Shown: positions 33,371 to 44,700 of the stretch, in pieces | Numbering within the stretch: the stretch's first letter is position 1 | Layout: each line of letters starts with the position of its first letter | From: Enterobacter asburiae | Lineage (GTDB): Bacteria; Pseudomonadota; Gammaproteobacteria; Enterobacterales; Enterobacteriaceae | NCBI GenBank assembly: GCA_011754535.1 | Contig: JAAQVN010000001.1 | Span: 3,720,001 to 3,784,000, forward strand | Length of the DNA stretch: 64,000 nucleotides | Reading direction: 5' to 3' | Position numbers and translations under genes: made by a program | The notes under the pieces: model-generated | Told to the model about the DNA's origin: nothing | What the model saw: the letters and a program-made list of their open reading frames with translations, nothing else | The model's database searches: none

Positions 33371-34171
33371 TTAACCTCTCTCAGAATACGCGTTCAGCAT
33401 GGCAAGAACCGCCCAACGCGCCTCATCGTCTGCGATATTTTCTGGCAGAACATCAGCTCGAAGATTGATATAAGCGTCAACAGCCTTCCTGATAGCCATA
33501 CTGACGGAGTTACGATCGTGCGTCGCCAGCGTGGAAGTCAGCAGGCCATCAGGATCTATGCCGTGGAATTCAATACGGCGAACCCCACGTTGCGGAAGAT
33601 TTGCGCGACGGTAAAGCATAGGTCCCAGCACCTGCTCCCGGAAGAATGACAGCATACCAATCGCTTCGAAGAGCTCGCCCCTCCCCAGTTTAACCACTGC
33701 ATAATGAAGCCAGATCCAGGCTCGGGACTCAAACCACTCCGGTGTCATGTCAGGCCAGTGAGCACTAAACTTTGCCATCTGTCGCTCCAGAGCAATGTTA
33801 TCACGGGTAAATAACACTGCTGGCTCCTCAACGCGTTGAGTGAGCATTTCCAGAGTGACAAATTTCAGATCGACGTGAAGGAGTTCGGGGCCATACAGGC
33901 ATATAAGCAGGCGAGGCTCTCCGACATGTTCCCCGGTGAAAGCATGGAGCAGATGGCCTAATGTTCCGGCAAGCAACCGACGCTGCGCCATAACTTCGTC
34001 ATAGTAGAGAGGCTCTACGACAACGACAAAATCGAGATCGGAGTATTTATCAAACCCGCCATGAACAATCGAACCGCCAGCGAGAAGGGAGTGAATACGC
34101 GAATCAGCCTGAAATTTAAGCTTGAGTTGCTCTGCAAAACTTCTGTGTAAATCGGGTAACGTACTAAGCAT
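33371..34171 (-). CDS. Nucleotidyltransferase-fold protein
   Basis: The 266-residue protein shows the nucleotidyltransferase signature GGSIVHGGFDKYSDLDFVVV: a GGS, then a DxD pair that would bind metal and nucleotide. The C-terminal part is helical (FESRAWIWLHYAVVKLGRGE, IGMLSFFREQVLG). This fold is shared by aminoglycoside nucleotidyltransferases and MNT-type proteins; no close drug-resistance match is recognised. It is probably an intact single-gene unit. No partner HEPN protein is next to it, so a MNT-HEPN toxin pair is unlikely. Confidence 0.8.
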   Translation of the reverse strand: MLSTLPDLHRSFAEQLKLKFQADSRIHSLLAGGSIVHGGFDKYSDLDFVVVVEPLYYDEVMAQRRLLAGTLGHLLHAFTGEHVGEPRLLICLYGPELLHVDLKFVTLEMLTQRVEEPAVLFTRDNIALERQMAKFSAHWPDMTPEWFESRAWIWLHYAVVKLGRGELFEAIGMLSFFREQVLGPMLYRRANLPQRGVRRIEFHGIDPDGLLTSTLATHDRNSVSMAIRKAVDAYINLRADVLPENIADDEARWAVLAMLNAYSERG

Positions 34172-34447
34172 ACTTTTTCCTGTTCACAAAAAATACAAAG
34201 CATTACAGAATATCGTGCTGTTCATATACAGGCCAGATATTTTCAATGTGGGCTCCCACAGCGGCTTAACAAGGCAGTACCGTAACGTATGGCTGCATTG
34301 AATTATGCAGAGGACTACACCTTCTCATGCGAATGCGCTCCATCCCTTTGACCAATATCAACGACGCCTCCCCCTCCCATTATGCAGAATAAAAAAACAC
34401 CACCCAGCGCTACGGATTAGCCGCCCCAACCCGGAAGGAACCCCACA

Positions 34448-34531
34448 ATGTACAGACCCATAACCATCATTCTCTTCATTCTCCTGACCCTCGCCGCCCT
34501 TGCTGAAATAGGCTTTTTATCCTTTGGATAA
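34448..34531 (+). CDS. Small membrane protein, 27 aa
   Basis: ATG 34448 follows GGAAGGAA with good spacing. The product MYRPITIILFILLTLAALAE then IGFLSFG is one hydrophobic helix, typical of enterobacterial small membrane proteins. The strong ribosome site is the main support; nothing is known of its role. Confidence 0.45.
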   Translation: MYRPITIILFILLTLAALAEIGFLSFG

Positions 34532-34656
34532 TCCTCAGGCGAACTCCCCCTCATTAAGGCACATTGATCTCATTACAGTTTTTTCCTAAAGCCACCCCGC
34601 TTCGTCTGTGCCATGCTGAATCACGCTCATAACCGATAACGTTAAATGAGGATATT

Positions 34657-35013
34657 ATGAAAAAAACAATTATCGCATTATCTGCCGTTCTGCTGGCTTC
34701 CCCAGTTTTTGCTGCGACCACACATGCAACTGACGATACCGTCGCTGCGGCGAACGCAAACGCCAACGAAGCGAAGCAAAAACTGCACGAAGCGCAGAAC
34801 AAAGGTGAAGAGCTGAAGCTGAAACAGCAGCATGCTGCGGAAGGTAAGAGCGAAAGCTTTGGCAGCAAAGTCAGCGAAGACTCCCAGAAAGCCTGGCATA
34901 AAACCAAAGAAGGCACCGAGAAAGGGTGGGATGCCACTAAAGAAGGCGCTGAGAAAGGCTGGAACAAAACCAAAGAAGGTGCCAGCGAGCTGGAAAAGAA
35001 AGTCACTGAGTAA
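34657..35013 (+). CDS. Periplasmic KTKEG-repeat (LEA-like) protein
   Basis: The 118-residue product has a signal peptide (MKKTIIALSAVLLASPVFA, cleavage after residue 19). The mature part is Ala/Lys/Glu-rich and helical, and its last 45 residues are 11-residue repeats: KAWHKTKEGTE, KGWDATKEGAE, KGWNKTKEGAS. Such repeats are found in LEA-type stress proteins and in periplasmic proteins of enterobacteria. A desiccation or osmotic role is only a guess. A strong terminator follows, giving a single-gene unit. Confidence 0.75.
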   Translation: MKKTIIALSAVLLASPVFAATTHATDDTVAAANANANEAKQKLHEAQNKGEELKLKQQHAAEGKSESFGSKVSEDSQKAWHKTKEGTEKGWDATKEGAEKGWNKTKEGASELEKKVTE

Positions 35014-35027
35014 CCGACACACTCACC

Positions 35028-35055
35028 TCAGGGCCGCGTTAGCGGCCCTTTTTAT
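35028..35055 (+). terminator. Rho-independent terminator
   Basis: AGGGCCGC-GTTA-GCGGCCCT followed by TTTTATT, 15 bases after the stop of the LEA-like gene. Confidence 0.9.
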
Positions 35056-35778
35056 TGCTTCGAACAGAGAGTATTAATGCAAACGTCCGGCTGCCCATCC
35101 CCGTGGTCATATTTTTTCGACCTTAGTATCAGGTTAATAGATGAACCGCATTGAAAATAAAGCAGGTTATTATATTTTCGCTCGCAGTAGCAGAATTCCC
35201 ACACCCTATAAGAATATATTTTAAATTCTAATTAATATAATATATCCTACATCAAAAATGTTACCCTAACTTAAACACAAATTAAGCAGATTTAAATAAC
35301 AACATTTTTAATTACATTCAAAAACGTCACTACCAATTATTGAATTACACCTAAAGCACAAATAAAATACGCAAACTAAAAATAAAAAGATCAATAAAAA
35401 CAAGCCAGTAAGAAAATAAACACATAATCCACATCAATAAATTAATGCCCTCTTTACGACTTACCCCTTTATTTACGAAAGCTTAATTTGCACATTCACC
35501 GTTTTCTGGCTATATCATTTTTATATCCTCAAAACCAATTCCTTTATTAATTACAGGGTTTTATAAGGCAAAAATACGCATAGCAAACATTCTGTCTGAT
35601 AAGTAATTACATTCGCTCTGATGTTGCCACTCTGAATCCTGGCGGGCATCGTTCGCTCTAAAAAAGACGGTGAGTGCTGTTTAATAAACAGTAACTCCGC
35701 CGGGGGCGCCCTTTACCTTCTCCAGAGATGGCTCGTCTTGCTCGTCGTTCACGATAACTCTGCTGGAGTAATACCTAA
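35056..35778. promoter_or_regulatory. Long AT-rich gene-free leader of the adhesin operon
   Basis: About 720 bases with no reading frame. From 35150 to 35580 the DNA is extremely AT-rich with many A-tracts, in contrast to the GC-rich adhesin gene after it. This composition is expected for an H-NS-silenced, environmentally controlled promoter. A weak promoter candidate is TTGCAC (35488) 17 bases before TATATC (35511). Regulation is inferred. Confidence 0.5.
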
Positions 35779-38700
35779 ATGAGCCAAATCTCTGTTATAT
35801 CAAAACTCACTGGCGTGGAAACGACTACGGAAGGCACACAGGTTACGCTGAGCCATTCCTCTATCGTTGAGCTTCATGTAGAGCGAGCCGATGTCTCCCA
35901 CTTCGCGCGAAGTGGCAACGATCTGGTGGTGACCCTGCACTCAGGGGAAGTGATCACCCTTAAAAACTTCTACGTCACCGACGCGCAAGGCGTGAGCCAG
36001 CTGGTGCTCCAGGAGAGTGACGGTGCGCTATGGTGGATTGAAGATCCAACCGGAGCCGCTACGTACGAATCCATCGCCTCTACGGACGCGTTGCTGGCCG
36101 CATCCGGAAGCGATGCCGGTGGAGCCGCCATCTGGCCATGGGCACTGGGCGGCATTGTTGCAGCAGGCGGTATCGCTGCGGCAGCAAGCTCCGGCGGTGG
36201 CGGAGGGGGAGACGACGACGATGGAGGTAACAGCAGCCCTACCCCCAATACGCCGGTCGATCCAACCAACCCGGATACAACACCGCCGAACGCGCCATCC
36301 AGCCTTCAGTTCTCGTCGGACGGTAAAAGCGTCACCGGTACCGCCGAGCCCGGCAGTACTATCACGCTGAAAGACGCGAACGGCAACGTCATTGGCACCG
36401 GGCAAACCGGCAGTGACGGCAACATTACCGTGTCTCTCGGCACTCCGCTGACCAACGGCGAACAGGTGACAGCCACCGCGACGGATGCGGCCGGGAATAC
36501 CAGCCAGGGCACAACGATTACGGCGCCGGATCTCACCGCACCCGATGCCCCGACCATCGGCAGCGTGACGGACGATGTTGATCCTCAAACGGGGTCGGTC
36601 ACAAACGGCGGCAGCACCAACGATCCACGTCCGCAGCTCAGCGGCACCGCGGAGGCGGGCTCCACCGTGACCATCTATGACGGCGGAGTCGCGATTGGCA
36701 CAGCGCTCGTCGCCAGCAACGGCACCTGGACATTTACCCCGTCAGCTGACCTGACTGAAAGTACCCACCAGATTACCGTGCGGGCAACCGACGCCGCCGG
36801 CAACCTCGGACCGGCCTCCCCGGTATTTACCCTCACCGTTGATTTTACCCCGCCGACCACGCCAACCGCGATTGTGCTGACCGACGACACGGGTGCGATC
36901 AGAGGAACCATAACCGCGGGCACGCCTACCGACGCTTCAAAGCCGATCCTGGCGGGAACGGGCGAGCCCGGTGGAACAATCACTATCTACGATAACGGTG
37001 TGGCGATTGGAACCACGACGGTACTGCCGAACGGCACCTGGAGCGTCACGCCGAGCGGCCCGCTCCCGGACGGGACGCACACGATAACCGTCGTTGAAAC
37101 CGATGCAGCCGGAAACCAGAGTGCGGCCTCGGAGCCTATCATCTTCACCGTGGACACCACGCCGCCGCTGGCCCCCGGTGACCTCGTCGTTTCGAATGAT
37201 GGCGGCACCATCACCGGCACCGCGGAACCTGGCAGCACGGTAACCATCCGTGAAGGCGACGCTATCCTTGGCACCCCGGTGGCCGACAGCGAGGGCAACT
37301 TTAGCCTGACGCTGACCCCGCCTAAGCTCAACGGCGAAATCCTGACCGCAGACGCCACCGACGCTGCCGGCAACACGGGGCCAGCAACCTCCGCAGCGGC
37401 GCCGGATGTCACCCCACCGCAGGCGCCGGTTATCGTGTCGGTGATTGACGACGTGCTGAACACAACCGGTCCCGTGGAGCAGAATGGGCTGACCAACGAC
37501 CGGGCGCCGACCCTGAACGGCACGGGCGAACCCGGTTCGACCATCACGATTTTCAACGGCAGCGATATCATCGGCACGGTGGACGTCCCCTCATCCGGCC
37601 TGTGGAGCTTTACGCCGCCCTCACCGCTGGCCGATGGTACGTACGTGCTGACGGCAACCGCAACAGATGCCGCCGGTAACCCGAGCGGACAATCGAACGC
37701 TTGGACCATTATCGTCGACGGGACGGCGCCAGCCGCCCCGGTCATTACGCAGGTGGTTGACGATGTTCCCGAACGTACCGGCTCGCTCGACCTCAATGAG
37801 ACCACCAATGATTCAACCCCGACGCTCAGCGGTACCGCCGCAGCAAATGCCACGGTGACCATTCGTGTGGACGGGGTTGATATTGGTACGACCGTCGCCG
37901 ATGGCCTCGGCGCGTGGAGTTTTACTCCGGACATCCCCATCGCCGAGGGTCCCCATACCCTGACCGCCGTCGCGACCGACGCGGCAGGCAACATTAGCGA
38001 CGTTTCCAACAGCTGGGGCATCACCATTGACAGCGTGGCCCCGGATGCGCCGGTCATTACCCAGGTAGTGGATGATGTGCCAGAGCGCCTCGGCGCGCTC
38101 AATCCTGGCGACAGCACCAACGACACCACGCCGACGATCAACGGCACCGCTGAGCCGGGCTCAACCGTCACCATTCGCCAGGACGGCGTCGATCTCATCA
38201 CAGTCCCGGTCGACAGCAACGGCACGTGGTCCTTTACCCCCGCCACGCCGCTTGGCAACGGCACGTATACCTTTACCGCTGTTACCACCGACGGAGCGGG
38301 TAATACCAGCCCGGCGTCAGGCGGCTTTACCCTGACCGTCGATACCACGCCGCCAGCGGCGGCTACTATCGCCACCGTTACCGATGACGTCGGCGGTGTT
38401 AACGGGCCGCTCACCAGCGGCGACACCACCGACGACACCCAGCCGCAGCTGCAGGGCACCGCGCCGGCAGATACGGTAATCACCGTCTATGACGGCACCA
38501 CCCTGCTCGGCACCGCGACCCTCGACGGCAGCGGCGGCTGGAGCTTTACCCCCGTTATCCCGCTTACCGACGGCCCGCACACGCTGACGGTGCATGCCAC
38601 GGATGCCGCGGGCAATACCACCATCTCAACGCCGTTTGAACTGACGGTGGATACCGTCGCGCCTGCCACGCCGGATATCCCGGCAATCACCGTCAATCCT

Positions 38701-41700
38701 GACGGCACAGAAACGCCGCTGAACCCGGGAGAAACCACCCGCGACACCACGCCGACCCTGAGCGGTTCCGGCAATCCGGGCGATACCGTGACGATCTACA
38801 ACGGTGGCGTCAAGCTTGATGACGTGCTCGTGGACGGCAACGGCAACTGGACCTGGACGCCAGCCACCCCGCTGCCTAACGGCACCTATGACATTACCCT
38901 GACCGTCACCAACATGGACGGCACGGGCAACGAAAGCGCCCCGTCCCAGCCGGTCACCATCACCATTGACACCGATGCGCCAGTCGCACCTGCAGCACCG
39001 GTGATTACCGACAGCGTCAGCCAGATAACCGGCCCCGTTCCCGATGGTGGAACCACCAACGATCCGCGCCCGGTCCTCAGCGGCACCGGTACGGCGAACG
39101 ATGTTATTAACATTACTGACACCGTCAACGGCACTCCGACCGTCGTGGGCACCGTCACGGTAGACAGCAACGGCAACTGGAGCTGGCGTCCTGACAGTAA
39201 TATTGGGGAAGGTACCCACGTCTACACCGCCACCGCCACCGATGAGGCGGGCAACGTCTCTGACGCTTCGCCGGCGATTACGATTACCGTGGATACCGTA
39301 GCACCGGATGTCCCGGTATTTGATGCCGTCGGGGGCCAGCCGAATGGAGGCTTAATCACCGATGCGACGCCAACCGTCGGAGGAACCGGCACGACTGGCG
39401 ACACGGTCATCGTCTACAACAACGGCGTTGAGTTGGGCCGTGTCGAGGTCGTTAACGGAGAATGGAGCTTTGTGCTGCCAACACAGGCGGATGGCCTGCT
39501 GAACATCACCGTTGCGGGCGTAGACGCGGCGGGTAACGTCAGCGCGCTGAGTCCGATCATTAGCGTTACGCTCGATACCGTTGCGCCTGAGATCCCCGTC
39601 ATTAGCGCCGTCGATAACAGCCTGCTGTCCAACAACGTGCTGTATACGAACGACGGCACGCCGACCCTTACCGGCACCGGTGAACCAGGCGCTACCGTTA
39701 TCGTCTCCGTAGACGGCGCGCCATCTGCCGTGCCGGTCACCGTGCAGCCGGATGGCACCTGGAGCTGGACTGCCGACGCGACGCTGGCGGAGGGTCCGCA
39801 TACCTTCACCGTCTCCTCCAGCGATCCGGCGGGTAACCTCTCAGGCAGTTCAGCGCCGCTGAGCGTGACGGTCGATACCGTCGCCCCGGCCAATCCGGGC
39901 AACATGAGCCTGCCTGAGACAGGCACACCGCTGACCGGTACCGGCGAAGAGGGAAGTACCATTACCGTTAAGGACAGCGGTGGCACTGTCATTGGCACCG
40001 GCGTTGTTGGCAGCGATGGCAGCTTCTCCATTGCGCTGAGCCCGGCGCAGCTGGATCCAACCACGCTGACCGTGACCGCCACGGACGCCGCAGGCAATCC
40101 AAGCGCCGATGTGCCTTTTATCGTCACCGACTCGCAGCTTGAGCTGCCGCAGGTGCCCGTCATCACGGCAATCGTCGATGACGTGGACCCGGTCACCGGC
40201 GATGTGAAAGGCAAAACCACCAACGACACCACGCCTACGCTTACCGGTACGGCCGAAGCGGGCAGCGTGATTACTATCTATCAGGACGGTAGCACGACGC
40301 CATTGACAACGGTGACCGCCGACGGCAGCGGCAACTGGAGCTATACGCCAGCCGCGCTTGGTGAAGGGCTGCATACCTTCGAGGTGACCGCGACCCTCAA
40401 CGGTGCCACCAGCGGCCGCTCTCCGGCGGCCAGCGTGACCATCGATCTTACCGCCCCGGGTACGCCAACCATTGGCTCGGTCATTGACGACGTGGGTCCT
40501 GTCACCGGTCCGCTGACCAACGGCCAGACCACCAACGACAGCCAGCCGACCCTCACCGGCACCGGCGCGGTGGGTGATACCATCTCCATCTACAACAACG
40601 GCGTGCTGCTGGACAGCGTGATGGTCGGTAATACCGGCACCTGGAGCTACACCACGCCCGTCCTGCCGGAAGGCAGTAATGTTCTGACCATCCGCGAGAC
40701 CGATCCGGCAGGAAATCAGAGCGGTCCTTCGGCGGACTTCACCCTCGTGGTGGATACCCTTTCCACTACGCCGGTCATCACCAGCGTAACGGATAATGTG
40801 GACAATGATGCCACCCCGATAGCCAGCGGCAGCGAAACGAACGACGCCACGCCAACTCTTACAGGGACCGCGGACGCGAACAGCGTGGTGACCATTTTCG
40901 ATGGCGCTACCCAGATTGGCGTGGTTACGGCGGATGGCACCGGCGCGTGGAGCTTTACGCCAGAGACCGCACTCGTCGAAGGCTCGCACAGCTTCACCGT
41001 CCTGGCGACCGACCCGCAGGGCAACGTCAGCGAAGCCTCAGCCCCATGGAGCGTGGTGGTTGACCTCACGGCGCCGACGGTTCCAACGCTGGATACGGTG
41101 AGTGATAACGTCCCTGGCGGCGTCACGGGCAACCTCACCAGCGGGCAGGCAACCAACGACAACACCCCAACGATTAGCGGCACCGGACAGGCAGGCAGCA
41201 CTATCCACATCCTGAATAACGGTACGCAGATTGGTACGGCGACCGTCGACGGAACCGGTAACTGGTCCTTCACCCCGACCGCGCCGCTGGACGACGGCAG
41301 CTACTCCCTGCGCGCGTACGCAACGGATGCCGCGGGCAACGCCTCGGCTAACTCGTCGGTCTTCGCCTTCACCGTCGATACCGCAGGCCCCGGTGTGCCG
41401 CTGGTGACCAGCGTGATTGACGATGTCGCACCGACCACGGGAACGCTCACGTCGGGTAACAGCACCAACGACGCGCGTCCGACCTTCAACGGCACGGCCG
41501 ACGTAGGTTCTACAGTGCACGTGATTGTTGATGGCAACGAAATTGGCACCGCCGTGGTCAACGCCCAGGGCAGCTGGACCTTCACACCGGGTACCGATCT
41601 GCCCGACGGACCGCATGCCATCACCTTCAATGCCACCGACGCGGCGGGCAACGCGGGTACGGCAACGGCACCGTTTAACCTGACGGTGGATACGGGCGTG

Positions 41701-44700
41701 CCGTCTGCGCCGGTCATTTCAGCCGCGGCAGATAACGTGGGCAGTATTCAAACCCCGCTTACTTCCGGGCAGAGCACCGACGACACCACGCCAACGCTGA
41801 GCGGCACCGCGACGGCCAACGCCACGGTCACTATCTACGAAAACGGTCAGCCAGTCGGCACCGCGCTGGCAGACGGTACCGGCGCATGGAGCTTTACGCC
41901 GTCCGCACCGCTGGCCGCAGGCAGCCACACCTGGACCGCCACGGTGACCGATGCCGCCGGGAACGTTAGCCCCGCCTCGCCGGGCTTTACGCTGGTTGTC
42001 GATATCACGGCACCCACCGCGCCGGTTATCAGCCAGGCGATTGACGATGTGGGGACCATTACCGGTCCAATCACATCCGGGCAGACGACCGACGACACCG
42101 TACCGCGGCTGGTTGGCACCAGCGAACCGTTTGCCACCGTGAATATCTATGAGGGAACCACGCTGGTCGGAACGGGCACCGCAGACGGCAGCGGCAGCTG
42201 GAGTATCTTACTCAATACCACGCTGACAGAAGGTGCGCACAGCTTCACCGCGCAGGCCACGGATGCCGCAGGCAACACCAGCGCGTCGTCAGCCAGCTTC
42301 AGCCTGACGATTGATACCACGCCGCCAGCGCTGCCGGTGCTCACCAGCATCCTCGATGATGTCGGCAATGCGGCAACGCCGATAGCAGACGGTGGAACAA
42401 CCAACGACGCGCAGCCAACCCTCAGCGGTACGGCAGAAGCGGGTTCTACGGTGAAAATCTTCGATAACGGCGTGCAGATTGGCAGCGTAACGGCCACCGG
42501 CGGGGCATGGAGCTTTACGCCTTCCCCGGCGCTGGGCAACGGCTCGCACAATTTGACCTTTACCACCACCGATGCCGCAGGCAACGCCAGCGCGCCAACC
42601 GCCGGGTATACCATTAACGTTGATACCCTTGCTCCGGCCGCGCCGGTCATTAGCTCGGTAGTTGATGATGTGGGCAGCGTCATCGGACCGGTAACCGGCA
42701 CCACTCCGACCAACGATACGCGCCCAACGCTGAGCGGGACTGCCGAAGCGAACGCGACGGTGCGGATCTACGATGGCATCACGCTGGTGGGCACCGTCAC
42801 CGCCGATGCCAACGGCAACTGGACGCTGCCAGAAACCACCACGCTGACGCAAGGCACCCATAACTTCACCGCCACGGCCACCGATGCCGCAGGCAATACC
42901 AGCCCGGCATCGGCCGTGACGACGGTGATCGTCGATCTTACCGCCCCAACGGCCCCGACAGGGACCTTTAACGCCGACGGTAGCGTATTAACCGGGAATG
43001 CTGAAGCAGGCAGTACCGTCACGATCCGTCTCCCGGACGGTTCAACGGTAACGACCACAGCGGGCAGCAACGGCACGTACAGCTACACCTTCGTTAACAA
43101 GCAGACAGAAGGCCAGACGCTGCAAATCACCGCCACCGACGCGGCGGGCAACGTCTCGCAGCCCGGCTCGGCGCTCGCGCCGGTGGTGCCGCTCTCCGCC
43201 AGCAATAACGTCGAAGAGCTGGAGCTCAGCACCACGGCCACCGTCACCAACAGCCAGTACAGCGACTACGGCTTCCTGCTGGTTGGCGCCGTGGGCAACG
43301 TCCTGACGCTGCTCGGTAATGACTCCGCTCAGGTGAACTTCACCGTGGGCAGCGGCGGCAGCGCGGACATCGTCGTGAACGCCAACGCCACGGGGGCCGT
43401 GCTCTCTCTGCTCAACACCCTTGAGCTGGTGGTACAGCGCTTTGACACCGTTAACAACACATGGACTACCGTAGTCGATACCGGACAGCCGCAGTTTGCC
43501 GACCTGCTGACCCTGGGGGCAACAGGCGTTTCGCTGAACCTGACCGGGCTGGCGGACGGCAACTACCGCGTGCTGAGCTATAACACCAACCTGCTGGCAA
43601 CCGGCTCCTACACCAGCCTTGACGTGGCGGTGAAAGAGACCGGGCCGGGCACCGTTACGGGCGATACCAGCCTCGGCGGTAACGTGATCACCGACGTTGA
43701 CCCAACCGCAGGCAGCGACAACGCTCCGGCAGGGGCAACGGTCACGGCCGTCACTAACGCCCAGGGTGTCACCACCAGCGTCACTGCCGACGGCACGGTG
43801 ATCCAGGGTCAGTACGGTACGCTGACCATTAACCGCGACGGCAGTTACACCTACGATCTGACCAACACCAGCGCATCGGTGATTGGCCGGACGGAGAGCT
43901 TCAGCTACACCATCACCCATAACGGCGTCAGCGCGTCGGCGAACCTGGTGCTGTCGCTGGGCAGCGGTACCGCCACCAGCGGTATTGTCGCGGTTGACGA
44001 TACGAACTCGCTGACTTTCGATACCACCGTCAACGCGATTGACAACGGTACGTCGTCCCAGGGCGGCTTTACCCTGGTGGGGATCAATCTCGGCAACACG
44101 CTGGGGCTGAACCTGCTGGACGATATGACCAACCCCATCATCTATAACGTGGAGGAAGGCACTACCCGCACCATGACCATCCAGGCTTCCGTTGGCGGCG
44201 TGGCCCTGGCATCGGTGTTCGACCTGTACATCTACAAGTTCAACAACGCGACGCAGACCTTCGAGCAGATGCGCGTTGAACCAGGCTGGCTGCGCGCGCC
44301 GCTGCTGGGCGGCACCTCGCCTCAGCTGACGCTGCAGCTGCCGGCCGGTGAGTACCTGTTCCTGCTGAATACGGCTGCGGGGATCACCGCCCTGACGGCC
44401 TACACGCTGGACGTGCTGCAGGATCATGTCTACAGCGTGGCGAGCGTCAGCGCGAGCACTACCGGGGACGTTCTGTCGGATGATATTGCGCCAGTCGGCA
44501 CGCTGGTGACGGAGGTTAACGGCGTAGCGGTGAACAGCAGCGGTCTGACGAACATTACCGGCGAGTACGGTACGCTGAGCATCAACGCGGCCGGGGAGTA
44601 CACCTACACCCTGAATAGCGGCGTTGGCGTTGACCACATCAGCACCCCGGATACCTTCGTCTACACCATTACCGCGCCGGATGGCACGAAAGACACGGCT

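Noticed and set aside
33371..34171. MNT-HEPN toxin-antitoxin pair
   Set aside because: The nucleotidyltransferase is larger than MNT antitoxins and has no HEPN neighbour.
36987..38483. Long minus-strand open frames across the adhesin gene, also at 39414-40989 and 43042-44784
   Set aside because: They come from the GC-rich, repetitive codons of the adhesin read backwards; their residues show only Val/Pro/Ser-rich low complexity and no ribosome sites.
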